DNA of 7,299 bases from positions 1 through 7,299 of the forward strand of contig CABQNA010000067.1 of assembly GCA_902465425.1 (NCBI GenBank), in the 5' to 3' direction. The stretch comes from an uncultured Collinsella sp. (GTDB lineage: Bacteria > Actinomycetota > Coriobacteriia > Coriobacteriales > Coriobacteriaceae). The notes beneath the pieces were generated by a model. That model worked only from the letters and a program-made list of their open reading frames with translations, searched no databases and had not been told where the DNA came from. Shown here piece after piece: positions 1-5,637 of this stretch; position 1 is the first letter of the stretch; each line of letters starts with the position of its first letter. Both the position numbers and the translations under genes were made by a program.

Positions 1-428
1 TCCTCGTGGTACCCGCCACGCGCACGCATGCCGCGCATCACGATGCGCTTGATAGGGCTGTCCTTTTTAAAGCCCGCCTGGTGCATCTCGAACGATCCGC
101 TCGAAAACATGCCGTCGGGCGTGGAGCAGTCAAAACAGATATCCGGAAACTCCTTGAGCAGCTCCTCGGTGATCTGTGGGTCGATGGTCCAGGTCTTGAG
201 CACCTCGCCATGGCTGTCGCGCACGATGGATCCGTTGGAGCAGCAGGCGTCAAGCGCCAGGCCCGTAAAGCCATGCTCGCCAATCGGCAGCGTCGAGCGT
301 CCGGTCGCGGGAACCACATGCAGGCCAGCCTCGGTCAGCTCGCGAATGGCACGGCGGATGGTCCCATCCGCCTCATGCAGGGCGTTCAGCAGCGTTCCGT
401 CTAAGTCACTCGCAAACATCTTGATCAT
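1..428 (-). CDS. Cof-type HAD-superfamily phosphatase, N-terminal part (3' end outside the window)
   Basis: Translating the minus strand from the ATG at 428 gives 142 residues with no stop before the window edge, so the gene is cut at its C-terminal end. Residues 5-14 read FASDLDGTLL, the HAD motif I with nucleophile Asp8 and acid/base Asp10. ATGRS at 41-45 fits motif II, with Thr42. CSNGS at 63-67 matches the NG segment that leads into the C2 cap in the Cof/YidA (type IIB) branch. Such enzymes are soluble, Mg-dependent phosphatases of sugar phosphates or similar small metabolites; the substrate cannot be read here. The start is supported by GAAGGAGAGG about 9 bases upstream. ATG at 419 is a weaker alternative because it would shorten the N-terminal strand before the DxD motif. 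The missing part should hold the rest of the cap plus the Lys and Asp motifs III and IV. It follows the MFS gene after 114 bp and seems to have its own promoter. Confidence 0.9.
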   Translation of the reverse strand, partial: MIKMFASDLDGTLLNALHEADGTIRRAIRELTEAGLHVVPATGRSTLPIGEHGFTGLALDACCSNGSIVRDSHGEVLKTWTIDPQITEELLKEFPDICFDCSTPDGMFSSGSFEMHQAGFKKDSPIKRIVMRGMRARGGYHE

Positions 429-456
429 GGGCGTGCCTCTCCTTCGTCTGCACGAT

Positions 457-484
457 ATTGTAGACGAGAACGGGCGCGCCCAAA
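457..484 (-). promoter_or_regulatory. Probable sigma-70-type promoter for the HAD phosphatase
   Basis: On the minus strand TACAAT (457-462) matches the -10 consensus at five of six bases and lies about 29 bases upstream of the HAD start codon. A weak -35, TTTGGG (479-484), lies 16 bases further upstream; TTGTTT (482-487) at 19 bases is an alternative. A start point near 450 would leave a leader of about 20 bases that just contains the ribosome binding site. The spacer includes the 10-bp palindrome GGGCGCGCCC (472-481). This is read by eye, with no score computed. Confidence 0.45.
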
Positions 485-542
485 CAATGGCGTCCCGGCG
501 CGACGTGCCACTGCCTCCACAAATTCACGGTGCCCCAGTGCC

Positions 543-1805
543 TTAAGACATTCGCCATAAGCGACTTTTCAGCCGATAAAACAGCGCTGTCATCAACGTC
601 AGCACCGCCAACATTCCTGCGAGTACAATCGCCGGAGTCCATCGATCATATGCGAGCCCGTAAACCAATTGGCCAATAGGCATTGCGCAGGAAAGCGCCA
701 TGTAAACGAGTGCCAGCACTTTTCCGCAGAGTTCCTTTGGCGCTGACCGCTGAACGAATGAAACGACTTCAACCGATGTAACGCTTGCCCACGCCATGAC
801 CCATGCCGAGCCGGCCGCAAGCGCGACAAACGCAAATTCGTTAGGACCGCTCAGTAGCGTGACAATAATCGGTACGACTCCTAAACAGATCATCGCAACA
901 TATCGACATATGCCCTTGAAGGAAAAACGATGCGGCCAAATACCGACCAAACCACTGCCGACAAGACCACCTAAGCCCATAGCCACCTCAATAATCCCAA
1001 CAAAGGATGACTGCATTCCGAGATGCTTTGCAACAATAACGGGAGCACCAATCGTTAACCCAACTAACGCAAGGTTCAAAATAGCCGCAATCAAAAACAC
1101 AACGAGCAATGATGAGTTTTGAGACAGGTACCGAATCAACTCCCGAAAATCGTTTCGGTGTGTCGTACGAGTCGCGCCGTCTCCCATCGTTTCAGATGAG
1201 GTATTTTGCTTGAGTGCGCCCCCGAACAGCAGGGCTGAAATCGTAAACGTCAACGCCGCGGTTTCGCATAGAGTATCGATACCAAAGCACCCATAGACTG
1301 CCGTCCCGACTACAGGCCCCAAGATATTGCTCATCATGATTATCTGCGAGACCAACGCAGCGGCACGCTCAACCTTTTCTTGGCCCGTCATACGCACCGC
1401 CTCAATTTGAAGCATCGGTTTCAGCAGCGATTGGATGCCATATTGGACACAAAGCATTGCTGCCACGACAACCGCAAGAGGCAGCGAACGCTTCATGGGG
1501 ATAAACAGCAGTGATGCAGCCATCAGAACAATGCCGAGTACCACAAGAACCCCGCGATGTCTTCCCCGATCCGCCAAAATCCCGCCAACCGGAGTCGCGA
1601 GCACGCCCGGTATGAACGCTATCGCCGCGACGGCGCCATATAACGTTGAGGAGCCGCTGCAATCGAACAAGTAAAGCGGGCACGCAAAGCACAGTGCCGA
1701 CAGCATCGAATACGCACACAGCTGTGCAACAAGAAGACCAAATAGCCTGATAGATCGCACTGTTTTTGGCGCCAATGAAACGCTAATTCTTCGCATCTCA
1801 GCCAT
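543..1805 (-). CDS. MFS exporter (12-TM, MFS_3/DHA3-like), likely drug or metabolite efflux
   Basis: The 420-residue protein has the length and alternating hydrophobic pattern of a 12-helix major facilitator pump. The loop after the second helix holds motif A, GGILADRGRHRG (residues 74-85). A polar stretch at about 200-225 (NTSSETMGDGATRTTHRND) is the usual central cytoplasmic loop between the two six-helix halves. ERAAALVSQ followed by a GP-containing helix (146-170), and a matching VQRSAPKELCGKV segment (351-363) in the second half, resemble the MFS_3 group that includes EntS and macrolide-type exporters. The protein would sit in the cytoplasmic membrane and use proton antiport; its substrate is unknown. 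The start at 1805 has GGGGGCAGG just upstream; the ATG at 1796 is possible. It lies 101 bp downstream of tetR, on the same strand, behind two operator-like inverted repeats, so TetR repression is the likely control. Its base composition is notably AT-richer than the amt and dxs regions, which suggests acquisition by transfer. Confidence 0.9.
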   Translation of the reverse strand: MAEMRRISVSLAPKTVRSIRLFGLLVAQLCAYSMLSALCFACPLYLFDCSGSSTLYGAVAAIAFIPGVLATPVGGILADRGRHRGVLVVLGIVLMAASLLFIPMKRSLPLAVVVAAMLCVQYGIQSLLKPMLQIEAVRMTGQEKVERAAALVSQIIMMSNILGPVVGTAVYGCFGIDTLCETAALTFTISALLFGGALKQNTSSETMGDGATRTTHRNDFRELIRYLSQNSSLLVVFLIAAILNLALVGLTIGAPVIVAKHLGMQSSFVGIIEVAMGLGGLVGSGLVGIWPHRFSFKGICRYVAMICLGVVPIIVTLLSGPNEFAFVALAAGSAWVMAWASVTSVEVVSFVQRSAPKELCGKVLALVYMALSCAMPIGQLVYGLAYDRWTPAIVLAGMLAVLTLMTALFYRLKSRLWRMS

Positions 1806-1817
1806 AAGCCTGCCCCC

Positions 1818-1842
1818 AAATACATACTGTTAGTATGTATTT
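1818..1842. promoter_or_regulatory. TetR operator candidate O1, perfect inverted repeat
   Basis: AAATACATACT, then GTT, then AGTATGTATTT: two 11-bp arms that are exact reverse complements around a 3-bp centre. Its edge is 12 bp upstream of the MFS start codon, so a bound protein would cover the leader and the nearby promoter. TACATAC/GTATGTA palindromes of this kind are known operators of TetR/AcrR-family repressors, and a TetR gene ends 65 bp away. No strong -10/-35 pair for the MFS gene could be picked out. Confidence 0.75.
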
Positions 1843-1882
1843 AATGACTTGAAAAGGGCAGCCGTGGCTACCCTCACAAATC

Positions 1883-1907
1883 AATTACATACCGTTGGTA
1901 TCTATAT
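1883..1907. promoter_or_regulatory. TetR operator candidate O2, degenerate copy of O1
   Basis: AATTACATACC, GTT, GGTATCTATAT. It shares the GTT centre and the TACATAC core with the perfect repeat at 1818-1842, and 8 of 11 arm positions are palindromic. It lies right at the 3' end of tetR, touching the first base of the stop triplet. Centre-to-centre distance to O1 is 65 bp, about six helical turns. Being degenerate, it may be a weaker secondary site or a looping partner. Confidence 0.6.
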
Positions 1908-2569
1908 TACCACCCGGCACGGTTCCATACGTCCCAAATCTGGGCCGTTGTCTGGAGCACTTCATTACCCAAATCAAGCCCCACCGCGGCCGCCATCTGC
2001 GCCAAACATTGTGCGCGAGCAAGCATTCGCTCCTTGGGCTCGAGCGGACGGAACAATGGCAGCAGCCAAAGATTCGCTAACAACGATACGGCCTCCGCTG
2101 CTTCGCGCGGGCATTCGCACGCAATGGAGCCGTCGGCGATGCCCTCCTCGATTACTGGCAAGAGATTGCCATCGGCCGACTCGTCAAACGAACCTTGGTA
2201 CTGCATCGCCAGCAGCCGCGAGCTTTTTACCGGATCTGCCGCAGGATGCATGCGAGCCCATAGCTCGATTTGCGGAACGACGGACTCGGGCGCATAAAGT
2301 CGTTTGAGCTTTTGAGCTCCCGTCATATTGCCAGCACCGAGTGTCGCGCGACGGTGCTCAGCAATCGGAGCCGTTGCCCGATCAAATGCGGCGTTGAAAA
2401 TCTCCTCTTTGCTCTTAAAGTGATGATAGACAGCACCCTTGGTCATGCCATCGAGGCGGTCGACGATGTCTTGAATGCTCGTCCCCTCATAACCCTGTAC
2501 GCAGAATAGCTCCAGCGCCGCGTCGAGAATCTTCGCAACCGTCTCCTCGGGATATTTATTACGACCCAT
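1907..2569 (-). CDS. TetR/AcrR-family transcriptional repressor
   Basis: The 220-residue product is of normal TetR length. The N-terminal DNA-binding domain is clear: a first helix with ILDAALELFCVQGYEGTS (14-31), then the helix-turn-helix SIQDIVDRLDGMTKGAVYHHF (31-51, the last part being the recognition helix) and KSKEEIF (52-58). The rest, from about 60 to 220, is a helical ligand-binding and dimerisation domain with no family signature I can name. It is inferred to repress the exporter downstream by binding the inverted repeats at 1818-1842 and 1883-1907. No similar site is seen at its own promoter, so self-repression is not evident. I chose the ATG at 2569 because the domain starts at once (MGRNKYPEETV) and a candidate promoter would start transcription near 2605. 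The in-frame ATG at 2605 would add 12 residues and has no visible ribosome binding site. The ribosome binding site for 2569 (GGACGG) is also weak. Confidence 0.9.
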   Translation of the reverse strand: MGRNKYPEETVAKILDAALELFCVQGYEGTSIQDIVDRLDGMTKGAVYHHFKSKEEIFNAAFDRATAPIAEHRRATLGAGNMTGAQKLKRLYAPESVVPQIELWARMHPAADPVKSSRLLAMQYQGSFDESADGNLLPVIEEGIADGSIACECPREAAEAVSLLANLWLLPLFRPLEPKERMLARAQCLAQMAAAVGLDLGNEVLQTTAQIWDVWNRAGW

Positions 2570-2576
2570 AATCCGT

Positions 2577-2630
2577 CCATCCGCAACGCAAGTCTTGTGC
2601 CTCATTGCAGCATTTTAACGTTGCGGATGG
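2577..2630. repeat. Perfect 12-bp inverted repeat around the tetR promoter
   Basis: CCATCCGCAACG (2577-2588) and CGTTGCGGATGG (2619-2630) are exact reverse complements separated by 30 bp. Arm centres are 42 bp apart, four helical turns. The pair lies between the glnK stop and the tetR start and encloses the candidate tetR -10. In RNA it could form a stem with a 30-base loop, but no T-run follows on the minus strand, so it is not a standard terminator for the PII gene. A small CAAGTCTTG hairpin (2589-2597) lies inside the loop. Confidence 0.6.
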
Positions 2631-2641
2631 TAGGCGGTCGA
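2612..2641 (-). promoter_or_regulatory. Candidate tetR promoter
   Basis: On the minus strand TAAAAT (2612-2617) matches five of six -10 bases, and TCGACC (2636-2641) matches four of six -35 bases, with an 18-bp spacer. It starts only a few bases after the PII stop codon and would begin transcription near 2605, giving a leader of about 35 bases before ATG 2569. This suggests tetR is a transcription unit separate from amt-glnK. Judged by eye only. Confidence 0.4.
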
Positions 2642-2643
2642 TT

Positions 2644-2982
2644 CTACACCGCGGCGGGGCCGTGTTCGCCGGTACGGATGCGGATGACTTCCTCGACCGG
2701 CTCGACCCAGATCTTGCCATCACCGACGGCTCCGGTGCGTGCGGCGTTGCAGATAATCTCGACAATGCCGTCGACATGTTCATCGGCGCAGATGAGGGTG
2801 AACTGCACCTTAGGGATCGTGTTGACAAGCAGCTCGTTGCCGCGCACGTATTCCTTCCAGCCATGTTGCGCACCGCAGCCCTGCACCTGGTTGATAGTCA
2901 TACCGCGAACATCAGCAGCAAACAGCGCGTCTTTAAGAACCTCAAGCTTCTCGGCACGAACGATCGCCGTAATCTTCTTCAT
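2644..2982 (-). CDS. glnK: PII nitrogen signal protein (GlnB/GlnK family) without Tyr51
   Basis: The 112-residue length and the opening MKKITAIVRAEKLEVLKDAL are typical of PII trimers. Gly37 and Gln39 (GCGAQHG, 35-41), Lys58 at the end of the T-loop, the C-terminal signature TGAVGDGKIWV (83-93) and Arg101/Arg103 in IRIRTGE are the expected ATP/ADP and 2-oxoglutarate binding residues. PII reads 2-oxoglutarate and adenylate levels in the cytoplasm and plugs Amt channels with its T-loop. Arg47, which enters the channel in the E. coli GlnK-AmtB complex, is kept here. Aligned without gaps to E. coli GlnB, position 51 is Leu and 46 is Val, so the Tyr51 that is uridylylated or adenylylated elsewhere is absent; Tyr45 is the only T-loop tyrosine. 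Position just downstream of amt supports the GlnK role. AGAGAGGA about 8 bases upstream supports the start at 2982. Confidence 0.95.
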   Translation of the reverse strand: MKKITAIVRAEKLEVLKDALFAADVRGMTINQVQGCGAQHGWKEYVRGNELLVNTIPKVQFTLICADEHVDGIVEIICNAARTGAVGDGKIWVEPVEEVIRIRTGEHGPAAV

Positions 2983-3027
2983 AGTGAATTCCTCTCTTCA
3001 AAAAAAGAAATGAATTGTCCCTCACAT

Positions 3028-3137
3028 GGCACGGGTTTTCCAGGTGCCCGAGATTGCCCCGAAAGAGGAGCGCCGCGTACTTCGGTACGCAAGCGACGGT
3101 TTGAGGGGCAAGGTCGGGTGCCTGGGAAAACCGTGCC
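3028..3137. repeat. 110-nt imperfect palindrome / long hairpin between amt and glnK
   Basis: Bases 3028-3080 and 3085-3137 form two 53-base arms exactly symmetric around 3082/3083. Counting position by position without gaps, 36 of 53 pair. The outer end GGCACGG/CCGTGCC (7 bp) and the tip GCGTAC-TTCG-GTACGC (6 bp with a UUCG-type tetraloop) are perfect, and most mismatches sit in one internal bubble near 3067-3074. The base of the hairpin is 1 nt from the amt stop codon. A run of seven T on the minus strand (3000-3006) follows only about 21 bases after the stem, so it is not a textbook terminator. It may be an mRNA 3'-end stabiliser or attenuator that sets the amt-to-glnK ratio, or a REP/MITE-like mobile palindrome. 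Confidence 0.8.
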
Positions 3138-3138
3138 G

Positions 3139-4416
3139 CTAGTCAAGTCCGGAGAACGAAGGATACGCGCTCTCGCCGTGCTGACTCGCATCCAAGCCCA
3201 GCGCCTCATCGGCCTCGTCCACGCGCAGGCTGCCGTGGAACAGCGCCTTGACCACCGCGGCGATCACCAAATCGAGCACCAGTACAATGACGACCGTCAC
3301 CACAATGCCCAAGATCTGAGAGATGAGCAGCGACACGTCGCCCGTGTAGAGCAGGCCGCCCTTACCGGTCCACGAAAGCTCCGGCACGCAGAACAGGCCC
3401 GTGAGCACGCCACCCAAGATGCCGCCGATACCGTGGCAGCCAAACGCATCGAGCGCATCGTCGTAGCCGAACTTGGTCTTAAGATGACTGATGGCCAAGT
3501 AGCAGACGGGCGAGACGATCAGGCCCATGACCAGTGCCGCCCACGGCTCGACAAAGCCCGCACCCGGCGTGACCACCACAAGGCCCGCAACCAAACCGGT
3601 GCTGGCACCCACCAGCGTGGGGCGGCCGGTATGCACGCGCTCGACGGCAAGCCACGAGACCATGCCCGCCGCGCTGGCCGTCACGGTGTTGAGGATGGCG
3701 AGTGCCGCAACGGCGTCGGCATTAAACTCGCTGCCGCCGTTAAAGCCAAACCAGCCAAACCAAAGCAGGCCGGCGCCCAGTGCCACAAACGGCACGTTAT
3801 GCGGACGGTAGCTCACCATACCAAAGCCGCGACGACGGCCGAGCATTAAACAGAGAATCAGACCCGTGAGATCCGACGAAATGTGCACCACGTCGCCGCC
3901 GGCAAAGTCGAGCGCGCCGATAATGTCACCGATAAAGGAGCCCTCGCCGCCCCAGACCATGTGGGCGAGCGGCGCATAGACCACAAGCAGCCAAATGCCC
4001 AGGAAGGCCGTCATGGCACCAAACTTAACGCGGCCGGCCAGGCTGCCCGTGACGATAGCAGCAGTGATTATGGCAAATGCCATCTGAAAGGCGATGTTGA
4101 TGATCTGAGGGTAGACGGCACCGTCCGCGGCATTGCCCTCGGCCGCTTGCAGCACCTGACCGAGCACCGGCAGGCACAGCAGCTGGTCAAGGCCTCCAAT
4201 AAACGGGCTGGAACCGTCGCCGCCGTAAGCCAGCGACCAGCCAGCAACAATCCACAGCACACCAACCAGGCCAATGGCGCCAAAGCACATGAGCATGGTG
4301 TTGATGACATTTTTGCGCCTGGACAGGCCGCCATAGAAAAACGCCAGACCCGGTGTCATTAAAAACACGAGCATGGTGCAGATGAGCATAAACGTTGTCG
4401 ATCCCGTATCGTACAT
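3139..4416 (-). CDS. amtB: Amt-family ammonium channel
   Basis: The 425-residue membrane protein has about eleven hydrophobic helices and carries the Amt hallmarks in order: FFYGGLSRRKN (26-36), FQMAFA with gate Phe114 region (110-115), DFAGGDVVHIS (170-180) with Asp170 and pore His178, FGWFGFNGGS (220-229), and GCHGIGGILGG (326-336) with the second pore His328. The tail from about 395 (GSLRVDEADEALGLDASQHGE) matches the conserved cytoplasmic C-terminus that couples to PII. It conducts ammonium across the cytoplasmic membrane when nitrogen is scarce. MYDTGSTTF is the usual mature-type N-terminus and ATG 4416 has AAGGGAG about 7 bases upstream, so I prefer it to the in-frame ATG at 4473, which would add 19 non-membrane residues. 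Gly is replaced by Asp at residue 182 after HISS, a small departure from the common HINSG. PII is encoded next, beyond the long hairpin; amt-then-PII is the order seen in actinobacteria. Confidence 0.96.
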   Translation of the reverse strand: MYDTGSTTFMLICTMLVFLMTPGLAFFYGGLSRRKNVINTMLMCFGAIGLVGVLWIVAGWSLAYGGDGSSPFIGGLDQLLCLPVLGQVLQAAEGNAADGAVYPQIINIAFQMAFAIITAAIVTGSLAGRVKFGAMTAFLGIWLLVVYAPLAHMVWGGEGSFIGDIIGALDFAGGDVVHISSDLTGLILCLMLGRRRGFGMVSYRPHNVPFVALGAGLLWFGWFGFNGGSEFNADAVAALAILNTVTASAAGMVSWLAVERVHTGRPTLVGASTGLVAGLVVVTPGAGFVEPWAALVMGLIVSPVCYLAISHLKTKFGYDDALDAFGCHGIGGILGGVLTGLFCVPELSWTGKGGLLYTGDVSLLISQILGIVVTVVIVLVLDLVIAAVVKALFHGSLRVDEADEALGLDASQHGESAYPSFSGLD

Positions 4417-4519
4417 TCGCTCTCCCTTGGTCGCGTGGACGTTGTCGGCGCCCATAATGCGGCCGAGGGGCAACTGGTGTAGACCAGATACGGCGTTGTT
4501 AAACGCTGCGTTGTCGAAT

Positions 4520-4569
4520 GGAAACGGTGCCGCAATCTTGGAAACGGCACGGCAACGGACGCGAAACGG
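4520..4569. repeat. Four helically spaced AACGG repeats upstream of amt
   Basis: GGAAACGG occurs at 4520-4527 and 4540-4547, GGCAACGG at 4551-4558 and CGAAACGG at 4562-4569. Start-to-start distances are 20, 11 and 11 bp, near whole helical turns, so the copies would lie on one face of the DNA. They sit 104-153 bp upstream of the amt start, where activator sites often lie, in the 198-bp gap after the CmpB-like gene. The same gap also holds a small hairpin, CTGGT-GTAG-ACCAG (4474-4487), and an AACGCTGCGTT repeat near 4502-4512. No clear -10/-35 pair for amt was found. Confidence 0.4.
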
Positions 4570-4614
4570 ACGGGAAATACGCGAGCAAGGGAGCCGTGAG
4601 CGCGCCCGTTCCGG

Positions 4615-5634
4615 CTAGCGCCGAAACAGCTCGTGGGCGCGGTCGCGGAGATTAGTTGCTCGAATGACACCTTCGTAGCGATTGATGCGCAGGCGCGGGA
4701 AGGCGTTAAAGAAGCGTAGGTCGCGGCGACTGAGTGACACGCTCGGCACCGGACGGCTCATGCGCTTGCCGGCAAGGCGACGACCGAGCGACGGACGCGG
4801 CATGCTCGGCGCGGCATCGGCCACGCGGCGGGCGGCAAGCGCCAGGCCGCGAGCACCATCCGAGATGAATGTCGGCATCGAAGCCTTCTCACGAAGGGCA
4901 TCGAGCGTCGCGTCGCCCAGCTCGGCCAGCCACGCGTTAACGGCACGGCTGCGGATATGCGTCTGTGCCACCGAGTCGATTGCCGAATCGGGAATACGTT
5001 CGAGCATAGAGTCGGACGCATCGGCAAGCGATTCGTTGATGCGGTCGGCAAGGTCGGCCCGAACGCGCTCCAGCTGATCGGACAGGCGGCGCCAGCTGGC
5101 CAAAGAGCACACCGCGTCGACCATCATCGCGACCGCGACGATAAAGGCGAACAGCCGCACAATCAGCACCGGCAGATGGCCAAGCAGCCCCAGCAATGCC
5201 GGCTCCACTAAACGGCAAATGCACAACGCACCCAGGCCAAACGCGCATGCCCAGTACAGGCAGATGCGTCCGTGCAGGTTAAACGGCAGGTGCGAATAGT
5301 CCCAAAAGCGAGCGCCCGTTGTTTTTTCCAACAGCACGCCTACGCTGTACTCAATCACGCTGCATACGAGTGCTGCAGCGACAAACTGGCTCGAGGCATC
5401 CGGAATCCCGCGCAACAGCAGCCAGCAGGCAATGCCGCCCGCGCCATAGATTGGGCAGCACGGCCCCAGCAAAAAGCCGCTGTTGGCAAATCGTCCGTGA
5501 TTGAGCATGGCGCATACTGTCGACTCCCATGCCCAGCCGCAAAACCCGTAAAAGGCAAACGAGAGCACCAGTGCCGAGAGTGGGCAGGCGGCAAGCGTCG
5601 CGCCGCCAAACGCCATATCAATCGCGGTCCCCAC
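4615..5634 (-). CDS. CmpB-like membrane protein (putative ABC-transporter type IV family)
   Basis: 339 residues. The first ~180 are membrane-embedded, with hydrophobic segments at about 17-33, 53-75, 82-101, 124-142, 144-154 and 158-178. They carry motifs typical of the CmpB/PF06541 family: GWAWES (33-38), GFLLGPCCPIYG (53-64), SVIEYSVG (92-99) and WDYSHLPFNLHGRICL (111-126). The family is called a putative ABC permease, but no ATPase partner is encoded here and its real activity is unknown. From 180 to 339 follows a charged cytoplasmic extension, predicted helical at first (RRLSDQLERVRADLADRI), then basic, ending in FFNAFPRLRINRYEGVIRA. The start is GTG at 5634, three bases after the HD gene's stop, with AGGAGAGGG upstream; ATG 5616 is the alternative. 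The close spacing indicates cotranscription and perhaps translational coupling with the HD gene. Confidence 0.85.
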   Translation of the reverse strand: MGTAIDMAFGGATLAACPLSALVLSFAFYGFCGWAWESTVCAMLNHGRFANSGFLLGPCCPIYGAGGIACWLLLRGIPDASSQFVAAALVCSVIEYSVGVLLEKTTGARFWDYSHLPFNLHGRICLYWACAFGLGALCICRLVEPALLGLLGHLPVLIVRLFAFIVAVAMMVDAVCSLASWRRLSDQLERVRADLADRINESLADASDSMLERIPDSAIDSVAQTHIRSRAVNAWLAELGDATLDALREKASMPTFISDGARGLALAARRVADAAPSMPRPSLGRRLAGKRMSRPVPSVSLSRRDLRFFNAFPRLRINRYEGVIRATNLRDRAHELFRR

Positions 5635-5637
5635 CGT

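Noticed and set aside
472..481. GGGCGCGCCC palindrome in the spacer of the HAD promoter
   Set aside because: Short and purely G/C, so easily found by chance in this composition. Noted in the promoter entry but not treated as an operator.
508..540. CACTG/CAGTG inverted repeat after the MFS stop as a terminator
   Set aside because: Only five base pairs with a long loop and no T-run on the minus strand.
3000..3137. Long hairpin plus T-run as a classical intrinsic terminator of amt
   Set aside because: The T-run lies about 21 bases beyond the stem base rather than directly after it, so the usual geometry is not met. A terminator role is left open but not claimed.
2605..3849. A 414-codon open frame on the plus strand antisense to glnK and amt
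   Set aside because: It runs through the long hairpin and the reverse of two certain genes. Its product is rich in His, Arg, Asp and Gln with no recognisable domain, as expected for the antisense frame of high-GC coding DNA.
4417..4473. Upstream in-frame start for amt at 4473
   Set aside because: The extra 19 residues are polar and have no counterpart in Amt proteins, while ATG 4416 has a good AAGGGAG site and the expected N-terminus.
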